Assembly: GCF_003610455.1 (NCBI RefSeq)
Contig: NZ_RAQK01000001.1
Coordinates: 186,001 to 250,000 of the forward strand
Source of the DNA: Sulfitobacter guttiformis
GTDB taxonomy: Bacteria > Pseudomonadota > Alphaproteobacteria > Rhodobacterales > Rhodobacteraceae
Length of the DNA stretch: 64,000 nt
Reading direction: 5' to 3'
Made by a program: the position numbers and the translations under genes. The first letter of the stretch is position 1, and the number at the start of each line of letters is the position of its first letter. Below the pieces are notes generated by a model. It did no database searches, was not told the origin of the DNA, and saw nothing but the letters and a program-made list of their open reading frames with translations. Below are positions 27,841 through 38,737 of this stretch, in pieces.

Positions 27841-29936
27841 CAGTTCGCTCCTCCGCTCATCGTCATCCAAGTCACCAGAACCGCAATTCCGATCACCATG
27901 GCGAAGGCGTATGTAAAGATATATCCCGACTGAGCCTTGCCACTAAGCCGTGTGAAGAAGGGGATAATTCCCATAGCGAGGCCGTTCAAGCCACCGTCAA
28001 TCACATCGCCATCGCCGCGTTTCCACAAGAAGCGGCCAATCGCTTTAGCAGGTTGCACAAAGATAAAGCCGTAAATCTCGTCGAAATACCATTTATTCAG
28101 GAAAAACTGGTAAAGCGGCTTTTGCTGGATGGCCAGACGTGAAGGCAGGCTCGGGTTCCAGATGTAGAACCACATGGCCATGACAAAGCCGAACAGCATT
28201 GCGATAAACGGGCTGACCTTGACCCACTTTGGCGCGCTGTGCGCATCCTCCAGCACTGTGTTATCCGGCGCGAAATGAAGTGCCCCCTCACCCGGTTTCC
28301 CTGCAAAGCTGGCACCGTGATGCGCGCCTTCATGATCCTCAGAACCTGCTGCAGCATGGCTTTCCTCTGCCCCGTCAACGGTTCCTTCGCCATCCGCCGC
28401 CATTTCTACCACCGGAATACCGTAGAATTTGCCAACATACTCGGCAGAGCCAAAGAAACTTTTGTAGAAAATCATACCCGAGAAGATCGCACCGATCGCC
28501 AGCACACCCAACGGAATCAACATAACCATAGGGCTCTCGTGTGCATGCTCGTGCGTGTGCTTGTCGCCGCGCGCCTCGCCAAAGAACGTGAGGAAGATCA
28601 AGCGCCAGGAGTAGAAAGAAGTCATGGCAGCAGCGATCACCAGCATCCAGAAGGCGTACATCGCACCGCCGCCCCACGCGCTCTCAATGATCGCATCTTT
28701 TGACAGGAAACCCGCAAAACCGAAATGCGTGAGCGGAATACCGACACCGGTGATTGCCAGCGTACCTATCATCATTGCCGCGAAGGTCACGGGGATCTTC
28801 TTACGCAGGCCGCCGTAATTACGCATATCCTGCTCGTGGTGCATTGCATGAATGACCGACCCTGCCCCAAGGAACAGCATCGCCTTAAAAAATGCATGCG
28901 TCAGCAAGTGGAACATCGCGGCAGAGTACATGCCGACACCAGCAGCCACGAACATGTAACCAAGCTGGGACATGGTTGAATACGCAATCACGCGCTTGAT
29001 GTCGTTCTGTACCAGACCGATGGTCGCCGCCACAAACGCTGTGGTCGCGCCAAGGAACGTAACAAACATCATCGCTTCAGGCGCGTATTCCATCAACGGT
29101 GACATGCGGCACACAAGGAAAACACCCGCAGTAACCATCGTCGCGGCGTGGATCAGCGCGGATACAGGGGTCGGCCCCTCCATCGCGTCCGGCAACCATG
29201 TATGCAGAAACAGTTGGGCCGACTTACCCATCGCACCAACAAACAGAAGGAATGCAATCAGATTGGCCGCATTCCACTCGGTCCAGAGGAAGGTGATCGA
29301 CTGTTCGGCGAGCTGCGGCACAGCGGCAAATATATCGTCGAATTTGATGCTGTCCGTCAGCATGAAGATAGCAAAGATCCCGAGCGCAAAGCCAAAGTCG
29401 CCAACGCGGTTTACCACAAATGCCTTGATCGCGGCAGCGTTCGCGGAAGGCTTTTTGTAATAAAACCCGATGAGAAGATAGGAGGCAACGCCCACCCCTT
29501 CCCAGCCAAAGAACATCTGGACCAGATTGTCTGACGTCACGAGCATCAACATCGCGAATGTAAAGAAGGACAGGTAAGCAAAGAAGCGCGGCTTATAGCT
29601 CACGCCTTCACCAAAATTCTCGTCATGGGCCATGTAGCCGAAGGAATAGAGGTGCACGAGGCTCGAGACTGTTGTGATGACGATCAGCATAATCGTGGTC
29701 AGACGGTCCATCCGGATGGACCAATCCGTAGACAGTGACCCGCTCTCGATAAAGCGCAGGATCTGGATGGTCTCCGTCGTTCCGTCAAAAGTTAGAAAAA
29801 CGATCCAGCTCAAAATTGCAGACAGAAACAAACCTGCGGTTGCAATTGTACAGGCCGCATTTTCGCCAAAGATCTTCCAACCAAAACCGCACAAAAGCGA
29901 ACAGACCAGCGGTGCAAAGAGCAGTGTAAGTTCCAT
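27840..29936 (-). CDS. nuoL: NADH-quinone oxidoreductase subunit L
   Basis: NuoL is the distal antiporter subunit, with the long lateral helix that runs along the membrane arm. The 698-residue protein shows [44 protein letters not shown] and [20 protein letters not shown] His-rich cytoplasmic or periplasmic loop ([12 protein letters not shown]) and a Gly/Glu/His-rich insertion around residues 510-570 are typical of alphaproteobacterial NuoL. It begins 4 bases after nuoK ends. Confidence 0.97.
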   Translation of the reverse strand: MELTLLFAPLVCSLLCGFGWKIFGENAACTIATAGLFLSAILSWIVFLTFDGTTETIQILRFIESGSLSTDWSIRMDRLTTIMLIVITTVSSLVHLYSFGYMAHDENFGEGVSYKPRFFAYLSFFTFAMLMLVTSDNLVQMFFGWEGVGVASYLLIGFYYKKPSANAAAIKAFVVNRVGDFGFALGIFAIFMLTDSIKFDDIFAAVPQLAEQSITFLWTEWNAANLIAFLLFVGAMGKSAQLFLHTWLPDAMEGPTPVSALIHAATMVTAGVFLVCRMSPLMEYAPEAMMFVTFLGATTAFVAATIGLVQNDIKRVIAYSTMSQLGYMFVAAGVGMYSAAMFHLLTHAFFKAMLFLGAGSVIHAMHHEQDMRNYGGLRKKIPVTFAAMMIGTLAITGVGIPLTHFGFAGFLSKDAIIESAWGGGAMYAFWMLVIAAAMTSFYSWRLIFLTFFGEARGDKHTHEHAHESPMVMLIPLGVLAIGAIFSGMIFYKSFFGSAEYVGKFYGIPVVEMAADGEGTVDGAEESHAAAGSEDHEGAHHGASFAGKPGEGALHFAPDNTVLEDAHSAPKWVKVSPFIAMLFGFVMAMWFYIWNPSLPSRLAIQQKPLYQFFLNKWYFDEIYGFIFVQPAKAIGRFLWKRGDGDVIDGGLNGLAMGIIPFFTRLSGKAQSGYIFTYAFAMVIGIAVLVTWMTMSGGAN

Positions 29937-29940
29937 TTCC

Positions 29941-30246
29941 TCAGCCCTTCATCACGTTGACGTCTTCCACGGCGATAGTGCCGCGGTTCCGGAAGAAGCA
30001 GACAAGGATCGCAAGGCCGATCGCAGCTTCAGCCGCGGCTACTGTGAGGACAAACAGCGTGAACACCTGTCCAACCATGTCTCCGAGAAAACTGGAAAAT
30101 GCGACAAGGTTGATGTTCACCGCAAGCAGCATCAATTCAATACTCATCAGCAGGATGATCACGTTCTTGCGGTTCAAAAAGAGCCCGAAGATGCCAATGA
30201 CGAACAGCGTTGCCGCCACCGTCAGATAATGTTCCAGTCCGATCAT
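29941..30246 (-). CDS. nuoK: NADH-quinone oxidoreductase subunit K
   Basis: NuoK is a small three-helix subunit at the junction of the complex I membrane arm. The 101-residue product begins [20 protein letters not shown] and carries the membrane glutamates in [17 protein letters not shown] and [13 protein letters not shown] that are essential for proton coupling. It is separated from nuoJ by an unusually long 255-base interval that holds a 23-codon ORF. Confidence 0.97.
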   Translation of the reverse strand: MIGLEHYLTVAATLFVIGIFGLFLNRKNVIILLMSIELMLLAVNINLVAFSSFLGDMVGQVFTLFVLTVAAAEAAIGLAILVCFFRNRGTIAVEDVNVMKG

Positions 30247-30324
30247 GTCGTCCCTCAGTTTTCTCGCCCGATGTTCAGGGCGTCGTCGTCAATCAGCGCC
30301 AGTGGCGTAATGGCGCCGCGTATT

Positions 30325-30396
30325 TCACATGAAGCTATAGCCGCCAAGCACAATGATCAGAACTACAATAAGGGCGACCAGCAAATTACGTGACAT
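30325..30396 (-). CDS. Putative single-helix micropeptide in the nuo operon
   Basis: This 23-residue ORF runs from ATG (30394-30396) to TGA (30325-30327). It has an excellent ribosome binding site (AAGGAAG about 8 bases upstream). The product is MSRN followed by a 14-residue hydrophobic stretch (LLVALIVVLIIVLG) and the end GYSFM, the profile of a single-span membrane micropeptide with positive N-terminus. It lies in the nuoJ-nuoK gap on the operon strand. A role as a complex I accessory peptide is inference. An overlapping frame (30255-30353) is discussed as a finding. Confidence 0.5.
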   Translation of the reverse strand: MSRNLLVALIVVLIIVLGGYSFM

Positions 30397-30501
30397 CGTC
30401 ATTCTTCCTTGCATTTTCCGGCTTCTACCTAGGTTCAAATACTGAAACGAGCCCGGAATATTTTCAAAAACTCCGCACCGGATCGGTACGAAACTGGTAA
30501 T

Positions 30502-31104
30502 TTACAGTCCCTGCCCCGGTTTTACATCCGTAAGCTTCATCGCCTTGGCCGGATCGCGCATCATCTGTGCAACCACGTCCTGACGCTTAACATCCTTGCG
30601 GTGGCGAAGCGTAAGGACGATCGCACCGATCATTGCGGTGAGAAGGATCAGGCCCGACAGCTGGAACAGCAAAAAGTATTCATCATAAAGGATCATGCCG
30701 AGAGCTTGCGTGTTCATCACGTCGGGGTCTGTCACCTGCTGACGCAGACCTTCCGCTGCGGTGTTTGCTTCCCACGCGCCAAAGGCCATTACAAACTGCA
30801 TCAGAATAACCAGACCGATCAACAGGGCCAGCGGCATATATTTCGCCATCTCGGCCTTGAGCTCGGCAAAGTCGATGTCGAGCATCATCACGACAAACAG
30901 GAACAGCACCGCAACCGCACCCACGTAGACAATAATCAAAAGCATGGCTACAAACTCGGCCCCCAGAAGGACGAACAGGCCGGCAGCGGACAAGAACGAC
31001 AGGATAAGCCATAGAACAGAATGCACCGGATTGCGGCTAATCACCGTGAACAGCCCACCTGCGATCACACTCACCGCAAAAAGATAAAATGCAAAAACGC
31101 TCAT
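30502..31104 (-). CDS. nuoJ: NADH-quinone oxidoreductase subunit J
   Basis: NuoJ is a five-helix subunit of the membrane arm next to the quinone channel. The 200-residue protein contains [16 protein letters not shown] and [30 protein letters not shown], in segments that include the conserved pi-bulge helix region [17 protein letters not shown]. The C-terminal tail of about 35 polar residues is typical in alphaproteobacteria. Its start overlaps the stop of the AhpD-like gene (31101-31104). Confidence 0.97.
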   Translation of the reverse strand: MSVFAFYLFAVSVIAGGLFTVISRNPVHSVLWLILSFLSAAGLFVLLGAEFVAMLLIIVYVGAVAVLFLFVVMMLDIDFAELKAEMAKYMPLALLIGLVILMQFVMAFGAWEANTAAEGLRQQVTDPDVMNTQALGMILYDEYFLLFQLSGLILLTAMIGAIVLTLRHRKDVKRQDVVAQMMRDPAKAMKLTDVKPGQGL

Positions 31105-31523
31105 GCGTCACCTTCCTTATTCGTGTTCGCCGCGGCCGACATCTCGTCCAGCACCGGCTGTGCAACTGCTGTTGCTTTCTGCATCGCCGGAATACCGGCA
31201 AACAGCGCCATCTGGCCTATTGTCTCGATGATTTGTTGCTTGTGCGCGCCTGCTTCCATCGCGTGACGCACGGTCTGACGTATCGCAATTTCGTTCTGCG
31301 CACCCTGCATGGTCAGCCCCGCCAGCGTCAGGAGCAACCGCGTCTTTGCATCAAGCCCGTCAGGATTGAGCCGATTGCCAAAAAACGTTTCCATCATGTC
31401 TTTGGGCATCATACCCAGCATCGATTCAAACCCTTTAGGCGTAAACGCATCCATAGCAGGAAAGGCCTTTGCCATTTCCTGCGCCTGACGCATCATATCT
31501 TCCCATGGGTTTTTATCGGTCAT
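31101..31523 (-). CDS. Carboxymuconolactone decarboxylase (AhpD-like) family protein in the nuo operon
   Basis: The 140-residue protein has the all-helical CMD/AhpD domain: [39 protein letters not shown] and a [11 protein letters not shown] helix. The CxxC found in peroxidase-type AhpD is absent: the usual position reads [11 protein letters not shown], so it is not a standard thiol peroxidase partner. It is coupled at both ends, overlapping nuoI by 4 bases and nuoJ by 4 bases, so it is made together with complex I subunits. Function is unknown. Confidence 0.85.
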   Translation of the reverse strand: MTDKNPWEDMMRQAQEMAKAFPAMDAFTPKGFESMLGMMPKDMMETFFGNRLNPDGLDAKTRLLLTLAGLTMQGAQNEIAIRQTVRHAMEAGAHKQQIIETIGQMALFAGIPAMQKATAVAQPVLDEMSAAANTNKEGDA

Positions 31524-32008
31524 CGGTAGGGTGCATCCATCTCGAGGTTACGTGCAATCTCAGATTCCCAGCGGTCGCCGTTCTCTAGAAGCTTGCTTTT
31601 GTCGTAATACAGCTCTTCGCGTGTCTCGGTGGAGAACTCGAAGTTAGGCCCTTCGACAATCGCATCCACTGGGCAGGCTTCCTGACAGAAACCGCAATAG
31701 ATACATTTCGTCATGTCGATGTCATAGCGCGTCGTGCGGCGGGAGCCATCTTCGCGCGGTTCCGCATCAATCGTGATCGCCTGTGCCGGACATACGGCCT
31801 CGCACAATTTACACGCAATGCAGCGCTCCTCGCCGTTGGCATAGCGGCGCAATGCGTGCTCGCCACGAAACCGCGGGGATAGTGGCCCCTTTTCATGCGG
31901 GTAGTTGATCGTCGCCTTCGGCTTGAACATATATTTAATGCCCAGCTTCATGCCTTGGTAGAAATCCTGCAACAGGAAGTATTTCGCGTGGCGGGTATAA
32001 TCAGTCAT
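31520..32008 (-). CDS. nuoI: NADH-quinone oxidoreductase subunit I
   Basis: NuoI carries iron-sulfur clusters N6a and N6b in the arm that leads electrons to quinone. The 162-residue ferredoxin-like protein has two 4Fe-4S motifs, [16 protein letters not shown] and [16 protein letters not shown], after an N-terminal amphipathic membrane-binding segment. It lies 1 base downstream of nuoH and overlaps the AhpD-like gene. Confidence 0.98.
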   Translation of the reverse strand: MTDYTRHAKYFLLQDFYQGMKLGIKYMFKPKATINYPHEKGPLSPRFRGEHALRRYANGEERCIACKLCEAVCPAQAITIDAEPREDGSRRTTRYDIDMTKCIYCGFCQEACPVDAIVEGPNFEFSTETREELYYDKSKLLENGDRWESEIARNLEMDAPYR

Positions 32009-32009
32009 A

Positions 32010-33050
32010 TCAGCCTCCTACCGTATAACGGGCATAGATGCCCCAGAACCATTCAAACTTTGCGGCGAAAGCTACGAAAACAACCCAGAATAGCGAGAAC
32101 GGCAGGAACACTTTCCAGCCAAGACGCATCAACTGGTCATAGCGGTAGCGCGGTGTGATCGCTTTGATTAGCGAGAAGAAGAAGAACACGATACCCATCT
32201 TCGCAATCATCCAGAAGATGCCGTCCGGGAGGCCAGGTACAGGCGACAGCCAGCCACCAAAGAACATGAGCGAGATCAGCGCGCACATAAGCACCACCGC
32301 AACCAACTCACCGATCATAAACAGGAGGAAGGGCGTCGAAGAGTATTCAACCTGATAGCCCGCAACCAGTTCTGATTCCGCTTCGGGAAGGTCAAACGGT
32401 GGGCGGTTTGTTTCGGCCAAAGCAGAGATGAAGAACAGGATCAACATCGGGAAATGCGGCAGCCAATACCAGCTCAGCAAGCCATAGTCGCTTTTTTGTG
32501 CTTCCACGATCCCGCTGAAGTTCATCGAACCGGTAGAGATAATCACACCGATGATAATCAGACCGATGGACACCTCATATGAAATCATTTGCGCCGCCGA
32601 GCGAAGCGACCCGAGGAAGGGGTATTTGGAGTTGGACGCCCAACCACCCATGATCACGCCGTATACCTCCAGCGAGGAGACCGCGAAGACAAACAGAATT
32701 GCCACGTTGATATCCGACAGGACCCAGCCGTCATTGAATGGAATAACCGCCCAAGCGACTAGCGCCATAACAAGGCTCACCATCGGGGCGAGGAAGAACA
32801 CCGGACGATCCGCACCCGCAGGAACTACGATCTCCTTCACGATGTATTTTCCGAAATCCGCGAATGACTGCAGCAGGCCGTAAACGCCAACCACGTTCGG
32901 GCCACGCCGCAGCTGGACCGAGGCCCAGATCTTGCGGTCCAGATACATCAGGAACGCCAGCGCAACGAGCAAGGGAATCACAACAAGGAAAATCTGACCG
33001 ACGATCAGAAGGATCATCCCCAGTGTGGTGTTAAAAAAGAAGTCAGCCAT
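32010..33050 (-). CDS. nuoH: NADH-quinone oxidoreductase subunit H
   Basis: NuoH forms the quinone-entry site of complex I together with NuoB and NuoD. The 346-residue protein has about eight membrane helices and the highly conserved loop motifs [39 protein letters not shown] and [13 protein letters not shown]. It lies 6 bases downstream of the small lipoprotein gene. Confidence 0.98.
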   Translation of the reverse strand: MADFFFNTTLGMILLIVGQIFLVVIPLLVALAFLMYLDRKIWASVQLRRGPNVVGVYGLLQSFADFGKYIVKEIVVPAGADRPVFFLAPMVSLVMALVAWAVIPFNDGWVLSDINVAILFVFAVSSLEVYGVIMGGWASNSKYPFLGSLRSAAQMISYEVSIGLIIIGVIISTGSMNFSGIVEAQKSDYGLLSWYWLPHFPMLILFFISALAETNRPPFDLPEAESELVAGYQVEYSSTPFLLFMIGELVAVVLMCALISLMFFGGWLSPVPGLPDGIFWMIAKMGIVFFFFSLIKAITPRYRYDQLMRLGWKVFLPFSLFWVVFVAFAAKFEWFWGIYARYTVGG

Positions 33051-33056
33051 AGGTCC

Positions 33057-33440
33057 TCACACCGTCGGGATGCCTTTTTCGCGGCAGTTTTGCGTAACCA
33101 CCTCGGCATCAATAGTCTTCAAGCCTGATGGCAGGCTCGGCGAGATCGTGTAAACAGCATCGGCCCGCCAAACGCCACCCTCAATTGCCACATTTGTACG
33201 GACATGACGTGCAAAACCGTAGCCGCGTATCAACGTGTACTGCGCAGCAGCACATTCAGCGTAAGCCGCCACATTTTCAGAGGCCATTGCCTTGGTCATT
33301 GCCACATTGAACTGCACCAGATCACCGTCCAGCAGCACAGTCTCCACCCCTTTGTATTCAGGGATAAAATCCTCAGCTGTGGGGATCGCCGGGGTACATG
33401 CACACAGTGCCATCACCCCTATCCACCCTGCCCGCTTCAC
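33057..33440 (-). CDS. Small putative lipoprotein between nuoG and nuoH
   Basis: This 127-residue protein starts with GTG 33440, which overlaps the nuoG stop (GTGA), and has GGAGG about 11 bases upstream. The N-terminus [15 protein letters not shown] gives a very short lipoprotein signal with Cys15. The mature part contains three more cysteines ([19 protein letters not shown]) and ends GIPTV. I do not recognise a named family. Its coupling to nuoG and position 6 bases before nuoH suggest an envelope factor linked to complex I assembly or stability; this is inference. Confidence 0.72.
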   Translation of the reverse strand: MKRAGWIGVMALCACTPAIPTAEDFIPEYKGVETVLLDGDLVQFNVAMTKAMASENVAAYAECAAAQYTLIRGYGFARHVRTNVAIEGGVWRADAVYTISPSLPSGLKTIDAEVVTQNCREKGIPTV

Positions 33441-35452
33441 TCTGCCGCCAACGCCTCCATACGACGCGCTTTTGCATTCGCTGACAGTTCCGCCATCAGG
33501 CTCGAGGCGCGTGCAATCGGATTCGTCAGGTAGAAATCGCTGATTGCATTGGTAAAAGGTGCATCCGACATCTTGCCTACAGGCTCCAGTGTCCATCCGT
33601 TTTCAGCGACGACATCGACCTGACCCAGATGCTTGTGCGCTTTAACCAACGCCTTGCGCAGCGCAGCAAGTGAGTCGAACGGCAATGCCGCACCAGTCTC
33701 TGCGCTCAACGCGCGCAGAATCGCCCAGTTTTCTTTGGCCTGCCCCGGTGCAAAACCGGCGCGCTGTGCCAACTGGGGCCGCCCTTCTGTATTGACGAAC
33801 AGACCGCCCTCTTCGGTATAGGCAGCTGCCGGCAAGATGATATCTGCGCGATGTGCTCCGCGATCACCATGCGAGCCCTGATAAATGACGAACGGTCCTG
33901 CCGGAATGTCGCCCTCGTCGGCGCCCATGTTATAGATCACCTCGGCGGCCAGCACATCTGCGATACCGCCCGCTGCCGTGGCATCGACATCCATTGCACC
34001 CACACGCCCCGCCGCTGTGTGAAGAACCAACAGCTTGGCACCTGATTTATCACAAACTGCCTGCACAGTCGCCAGAACGGCCGCGCCATCCTCGGACGCC
34101 AGTGCACCCTGTCCCACGATAACAAGAACATTTTTCTCTGCCATGGACGCCATATCAAGGTCGAGCAGATGCGATAACGCAGCACGGTCCGTGCCCATAT
34201 GCTCGTATTCATAGGTAAGGTTCGCCGCCTCACCCACCAGGCTCACATCTGCGCCACGTGACCATGCCTTGCGGATGCGCGCATTCAGCACAGGCGCTTC
34301 TACGGCTGGATTTGTGCCTATCAGCAAAATCTTCTGCGCGGCGTCAATGTCTTCAATTGCCGCTGTTCCGACATAGGCGGAGCGGTTGCCCGCTGGCAGC
34401 TTTGCGCCGTCCGTGCGGCACTCAACGACACCGCCGAGTCCCTCTATCATCTGCTTCAGAGCAAACGCCGCTTCGACGCTGGCCAGATCGCCAACCAGAC
34501 CGCCCAGCTTCTTACCCTTCATCGCAGCAGCCGCAGCAGCCAGCGCTTCGGGCCACTCGGCCTTCCGTAGCTTACCGTTCTCGCGGATATAAGGTGTGTC
34601 CAACCGCTGCTTGCGCAGGCCATCCCAGACAAAACGGGTTTTATCGGAAATCCATTCCTCGTTCACACCATCATGGTTGAGCGGCAGGAAGCGCATCACT
34701 TCGCGACCTTTTGTATCGACGCGGATGTTTGAGCCAAGGGCGTCCATAACATCAATCGACTCAGTCTTGCTCAACTCCCAAGGGCGCGCAGTAAATGCGT
34801 AAGGCTTGGAGACCAACGCGCCTACCGGACACAAGTCGATAATGTTGCCCTGCAGATTGCTGTCCAGAGTTTCGCCGAGATAGGCGGTAATCTCGCTGTC
34901 CTCGCCGCGCCCTGTCTGGCCCATCTGGTGGATGCCCGCAACTTCGGTGGTAAACCGTACGCAGCGCGTGCAAGAGATACACCGTGTCATATGCGTCTCG
35001 ACCAATGGACCCAGATCGAGGTCCGTGCTTGCGCGCTTTGGTTCACGATAGCGGGAAAAATCCACGCCATAAGCCATCGCCTGATCCTGCAAATCACATT
35101 CGCCGCCCTGATCGCAGATCGGGCAATCAAGGGGATGGTTGATCAGCAGGAATTCCATCACGCCTTCGCGCGCCTTTTTGACCATAGGCGAATTGGTTTT
35201 GACGACCGGTGGCTGGCCTTCGGGACCGGGGCGCAAATCACGCACCTGCATCGCGCAGGAGGCGGCAGGCTTGGGCGGGCCACCCACGACTTCCACAAGA
35301 CACATCCGGCAGTTGCCCGCTATCGTCAGTCGCTCGTGATAGCAAAAACGCGGCACTTCGACGCCTGCCTGCTCGCACGCCTGAATGAGCGTCATCGCCC
35401 CTTCGGCTTCAACTTCTTTACCGTCGATGATGATCTTGCGAATGTCACTCAT
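33437..35452 (-). CDS. nuoG: NADH-quinone oxidoreductase subunit G
   Basis: NuoG is the large iron-sulfur subunit of the peripheral arm. The 671-residue protein has the 2Fe-2S ligands in [15 protein letters not shown], the HxxxCxxC-type ligand set in [18 protein letters not shown], and the 4Fe-4S set in [10 protein letters not shown], followed by a molybdopterin oxidoreductase-like domain. It starts 4 bases after the DUF5333 gene and overlaps the downstream lipoprotein gene. Confidence 0.97.
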   Translation of the reverse strand: MSDIRKIIIDGKEVEAEGAMTLIQACEQAGVEVPRFCYHERLTIAGNCRMCLVEVVGGPPKPAASCAMQVRDLRPGPEGQPPVVKTNSPMVKKAREGVMEFLLINHPLDCPICDQGGECDLQDQAMAYGVDFSRYREPKRASTDLDLGPLVETHMTRCISCTRCVRFTTEVAGIHQMGQTGRGEDSEITAYLGETLDSNLQGNIIDLCPVGALVSKPYAFTARPWELSKTESIDVMDALGSNIRVDTKGREVMRFLPLNHDGVNEEWISDKTRFVWDGLRKQRLDTPYIRENGKLRKAEWPEALAAAAAAMKGKKLGGLVGDLASVEAAFALKQMIEGLGGVVECRTDGAKLPAGNRSAYVGTAAIEDIDAAQKILLIGTNPAVEAPVLNARIRKAWSRGADVSLVGEAANLTYEYEHMGTDRAALSHLLDLDMASMAEKNVLVIVGQGALASEDGAAVLATVQAVCDKSGAKLLVLHTAAGRVGAMDVDATAAGGIADVLAAEVIYNMGADEGDIPAGPFVIYQGSHGDRGAHRADIILPAAAYTEEGGLFVNTEGRPQLAQRAGFAPGQAKENWAILRALSAETGAALPFDSLAALRKALVKAHKHLGQVDVVAENGWTLEPVGKMSDAPFTNAISDFYLTNPIARASSLMAELSANAKARRMEALAAE

Positions 35453-35456
35453 GATA

Positions 35457-35858
35457 TCACTTTTCTCTTAGCATAGAGCCGATCCGGCTCGCTTTTTGAA
35501 TCTCTTTGCGCCCGAGCGCGCAATAACTTTGCGGGTCCGAGATCACAACACCATTGGCCCGCATATATGCCTCGCCCTTGGCCCGCATCCTTGCCTTTTC
35601 CATATCCGAGTCGGCATAGGCCTCTATCTCGTCGTTGGAATAACCCAGTTCGCGTGCGAGTTTGCGTGTCTCGCGGTATAAAGACAAGGCGGTGATCAGC
35701 CGGGGTGCCATCTGGGGGCACTTCTTGCGTATCTGATCTGCAACGGCAACATCAAAAACCGCATTATCAATACGTGCGACATCACGCAGCGGCGGCTTGG
35801 CGATCGCCGCGCCGGTGGATAAGGCAATCAAACTGACCGTAAGAATGAAATGGCGCAT
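35457..35858 (-). CDS. DUF5333 family protein, exported
   Basis: The 133-residue protein has a classical signal peptide ([20 protein letters not shown], probable cleavage after AIA). The mature part, with [32 protein letters not shown] and [11 protein letters not shown], matches DUF5333, a family I know from Rhodobacterales nuo operons. Two cysteines could form a disulfide in the periplasm. GAGGAG lies 6 bases before ATG 35858. It precedes nuoG by 4 bases. A role around complex I is suggested only by position. Confidence 0.82.
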   Translation of the reverse strand: MRHFILTVSLIALSTGAAIAKPPLRDVARIDNAVFDVAVADQIRKKCPQMAPRLITALSLYRETRKLARELGYSNDEIEAYADSDMEKARMRAKGEAYMRANGVVISDPQSYCALGRKEIQKASRIGSMLREK

Positions 35859-35974
35859 GGTACTCTCCTCAAATGCTAGCGGGGCTTTTGCCCTTGTGTG
35901 CATGTGTGGGGTAGCCGGTTGCTATGCAATAACATGGCATGTCCCAGGTCGGTATCGCTCCCATGGTGATCTCT

Positions 35975-36307
35975 TTAAAGGGCGTTGGGACAACGTCCCT
36001 GCAACAGCAACGTATCATTCGTGATATTAAGTTGGGATTGCGGCGCATCGGGGCCTGCCGTCCAGATAACATCGGAACTGCCAAACGAATTAACGCAGTG
36101 CACCGTCGCCTCATAGCGCCCTGCCTCAAGGGCACCCTCCAGCGACCGCGACACCGGCTTTACCGTGACGGTAAAGACATCGCGCTGACGCTCGACCTTG
36201 CGCAACTTGGCGTTAAAGATCTGACCATCAAAATAAATGCGGTCCTCCGACGATGTACATGCCCCAAGCAGCCCCGCACAAAGCACCATACCCGTCAATA
36301 TCTTCAT
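35975..36307 (-). CDS. Small putative lipoprotein in the nuo operon
   Basis: This 110-residue protein has an N-terminal lipoprotein signal MKILTGMVLCAGLLGAC (Cys17). The mature part has strands around RDVFTVTVKPVSRS and GRYEATVHCVNSFG and ends LQGRCPNAL, with two cysteines that may pair. GGAGGAG lies 6 bases before ATG 36307. The 116 bases between it and the DUF5333 gene contain no obvious terminator. I do not recognise the family; it looks like a Rhodobacterales-specific outer-membrane or periplasmic protein. Confidence 0.72.
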   Translation of the reverse strand: MKILTGMVLCAGLLGACTSSEDRIYFDGQIFNAKLRKVERQRDVFTVTVKPVSRSLEGALEAGRYEATVHCVNSFGSSDVIWTAGPDAPQSQLNITNDTLLLQGRCPNAL

Positions 36308-36398
36308 CACCGTCTCCTCCACACAGCTTCGTGCGGTTATTTCCAGATCTTAGCGCCTATATTGCGCAAATATGCAGTCAGGGCCAGCGCTTCTTGTG

Positions 36399-36638
36399 TC
36401 AGTTTCGTTTGCGATCACGCAGGGGGGCCACCCCGTCCAGTGCTTTGCGCAACAACGCTATGGCCAGATTGAGACCTACGTACAGCATTCCCACCAAAGG
36501 AACGTAAACCCACGCCGTAACCAGACCTCCTGTTACCGCCGTAAATGTGGCCCATGCAGGCGCGCCAAAGACGACCAGCGTCAGTATAAACGCCCCCAAG
36601 CTCAGCAAACCATCCCATATATTGCGAAAAAAACCCAT
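36399..36638 (-). CDS. Small membrane protein in the nuo operon
   Basis: This 79-residue protein starts at ATG 36638, preceded by AAGGGGAG. It has two hydrophobic segments (GLLSLGAFILTLVVFGAPAW and AWVYVPLVGMLYVGLNLAIA) and a basic tail (LRDRKRN), so both ends are probably cytoplasmic. No family is recognised. An upstream TTG-type extension is possible but lacks a ribosome binding site. It belongs to a run of four small envelope genes between nuoF and nuoG. Confidence 0.6.
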   Translation of the reverse strand: MGFFRNIWDGLLSLGAFILTLVVFGAPAWATFTAVTGGLVTAWVYVPLVGMLYVGLNLAIALLRKALDGVAPLRDRKRN

Positions 36639-36890
36639 TAATCTCCCCTTCCACTCCCCCGCGCGTATCAATCGGGGCTATGTCAGGCGGTCATACCCCT
36701 GCAAGAGCGCGAAAACCAGCGCGTCAATCTGGAAGAGTCAGACAAGAGAACCACAAAACAAAAGACTTTGCGGGGGCTTCAGGTAGCGACGTTACCCTAC
36801 GGCACGTTCGCGTCCCGCAGCGCACTCACCCTGCCAAACCTCACCGACATATTAAAGCTACAACTTCAGACGAATGAAGCTAACCACGCC
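36639..36890. other. 252-base interval without a recognisable gene
   Basis: Between two small membrane-protein genes of the nuo strand I see no ORF with a convincing start and no terminator. A minus-strand 17-codon frame (ATG at about 36849, SVRFGRVSALRDANVP then stop) looks like a fragment. The interval may contain an internal promoter for nuoG and downstream genes. Confidence 0.4.
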
Positions 36891-37190
36891 CTAGCGTGAT
36901 AACACAGAGGGCCAACGTACCGTCGCCAGAATAAAGAGAGGAATGAAGCCAATCAGCACCATCAAAAGCTGGTAAATCGGGATAACCAACGGGATAGGCC
37001 CCAGCACCTCGTAGAAGGCGATCCAGCCACCGGCGAGATATATCCCAACAAGACAGGCCACAGGCACAAACGGAAACACAGCGGTCCAGCGTGGCAATCC
37101 CGCTTTACCAAGTACAACCGCAAATATGGCGCATTCAATCACCGCAATCACCAAAGGGATTGCGATGAAATTTAGAGCTTCGAGAAACAC
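36891..37190 (-). CDS. Small four-helix membrane protein downstream of nuoF
   Basis: This 99-residue protein is almost entirely hydrophobic, with about three to four membrane segments (for example IPLVIAVIECAIFAVVL, WTAVFPFVPVACLVGIYL, IYQLLMVLIGFIPLFIL). The LPRWTAVFPFVPVA phrase recalls small DUF5684-like membrane proteins, though that is a weak resemblance. It starts 3 bases after nuoF ends, so it is surely co-transcribed. Function is unknown. Confidence 0.72.
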   Translation of the reverse strand: MFLEALNFIAIPLVIAVIECAIFAVVLGKAGLPRWTAVFPFVPVACLVGIYLAGGWIAFYEVLGPIPLVIPIYQLLMVLIGFIPLFILATVRWPSVLSR

Positions 37191-37193
37191 TTT

Positions 37194-38501
37194 TTATTCC
37201 GCCGCAACCGGCGTGACGCTGGCGCTGCGCTTATGGGCAATTCGATCTTCAATATCGCCACGGAAGTGACGGATCAGACCCTGAATAGGCCAAGCTGCCG
37301 CATCACCAAGGGCGCAAATTGTGTGGCCCTCAACCTGCTTTGTCACGTCAAGCAACATGTCGATCTCTTCCGGCTCGGCATCGCCCTTAACCAGACGCTC
37401 CATCACACGCATCATCCAGCCTGTGCCTTCGCGGCAAGGCGTGCACTGTCCACAGCTCTCATGCTTGTAGAACTTTGCCAGACGCCAGATCGCTTTGATC
37501 ACATCCGTTTTCTGGTCCATGACAATGACCGCTGCTGTCCCGAGACCGGATTGCAGCTCGTTGCGCAAATAATCAAAATCCATAGTCGCGCCGCGCATCG
37601 CCTTGCCAGGCACCATTGGCACCGACGAGCCACCCGGAATTACCGCCTTGAGGTTGTCCCAGCCGCCTCTGATCCCGCCGCAATGCTTCTCGATCAATTC
37701 CTCAAAAGAAATGCTCATCGCTTCCTCGACAACGCAGGGATTGTTCACATGCCCCGAGATGGCAAACAGCTTTGTACCGGTATTATTAGGCCGCCCAAAA
37801 CCTGCAAACCATGCGCCACCACGGCGAAGGATCGTTGGGACAACAGCAATGCTCTCGACGTTGTTTACAGTGGTCGGACAGCCATAAAGGCCCGCACCCG
37901 CCGGAAACGGCGGCTTCATCCGCGGCATGCCCTTTTTTCCCTCGAGCGACTCGAGCAAGGCAGTCTCTTCGCCGCAAATATACGCCCCCGCACCGTGATG
38001 CAGGTAGATGTCAAAATCCCAGCCTGACTTCGCAGCGTTTTTACCGACAAGACCCGCCTCATAGGCCTCGTCGATGGCTGCTTGCAGAGCTTCCTTTTCG
38101 CGAATGTATTCACCGCGGATATAAATATAGCAGGCCTTCGCATTCATCGCGAAGGATGCAATTAGACAGCCCTCAATCAATGTGTGCGGATCGTGACGCA
38201 TGATCTCGCGGTCTTTACACGTACCCGGCTCACTCTCGTCCGCATTCACGACCAGATAGGAAGGGCGGCCATCGCTTTCTTTGGGCATGAAAGACCATTT
38301 TAGACCGGTCGGGAACCCCGCGCCGCCACGGCCTCGCAGGCCGGATGCCTTCATCTCGTCGATGATCCAGTCGCGGCCCTTTTTAATGATCGCGGCTGTG
38401 CCATCCCAATGACCGCGCGATTGCGCGCCCCTCAGAGTGCGGTCATGCATACCGTAGATATTGGTGAAAATGCGGTCTTTGTCCTGCAACATTGTACTCA
38501 T
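37194..38501 (-). CDS. nuoF: NADH-quinone oxidoreductase subunit F
   Basis: NuoF binds NADH and FMN and carries cluster N3. The 435-residue protein has the FMN/NADH site [19 protein letters not shown], the [16 protein letters not shown] region, and the 4Fe-4S ligand motif [18 protein letters not shown] 38501 overlaps the DUF5337 stop (ATGA). The C-terminal tail [13 protein letters not shown] is variable in the family. Confidence 0.98.
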   Translation of the reverse strand: MSTMLQDKDRIFTNIYGMHDRTLRGAQSRGHWDGTAAIIKKGRDWIIDEMKASGLRGRGGAGFPTGLKWSFMPKESDGRPSYLVVNADESEPGTCKDREIMRHDPHTLIEGCLIASFAMNAKACYIYIRGEYIREKEALQAAIDEAYEAGLVGKNAAKSGWDFDIYLHHGAGAYICGEETALLESLEGKKGMPRMKPPFPAGAGLYGCPTTVNNVESIAVVPTILRRGGAWFAGFGRPNNTGTKLFAISGHVNNPCVVEEAMSISFEELIEKHCGGIRGGWDNLKAVIPGGSSVPMVPGKAMRGATMDFDYLRNELQSGLGTAAVIVMDQKTDVIKAIWRLAKFYKHESCGQCTPCREGTGWMMRVMERLVKGDAEPEEIDMLLDVTKQVEGHTICALGDAAAWPIQGLIRHFRGDIEDRIAHKRSASVTPVAAE

Positions 38502-38722
38502 CCGTCTTTCTCAGATTGGCGTAACCGCCACATTCTGAATGCTTGTATAAACACCCACAGGAACACGGCAGCAATGCCAAGCTCCAGCAGGCCCATTGTC
38601 TGGTTGGACCATCCATAGATCGTCCCTGCCGCCTCGATCGCGATAAACGCGAAGGCGCACAACACACTTACCAAGGCAAGGCGCCGCCCGTCCCGTGACA
38701 GTTTGTCATTCTGTTTGGTCAC
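38498..38722 (-). CDS. DUF5337 family small membrane protein
   Basis: This 74-residue protein has a polar basic N-terminus, two hydrophobic segments ([20 protein letters not shown] and [19 protein letters not shown]), and a basic tail. It matches the DUF5337 proteins I know from Rhodobacterales nuo operons. It overlaps nuoF by 4 bases, so its translation is coupled to the NADH-binding subunit. No function is established. Confidence 0.8.
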   Translation of the reverse strand: MTKQNDKLSRDGRRLALVSVLCAFAFIAIEAAGTIYGWSNQTMGLLELGIAAVFLWVFIQAFRMWRLRQSEKDG

Positions 38723-38737
38723 GAGCGGCCCCTCACA

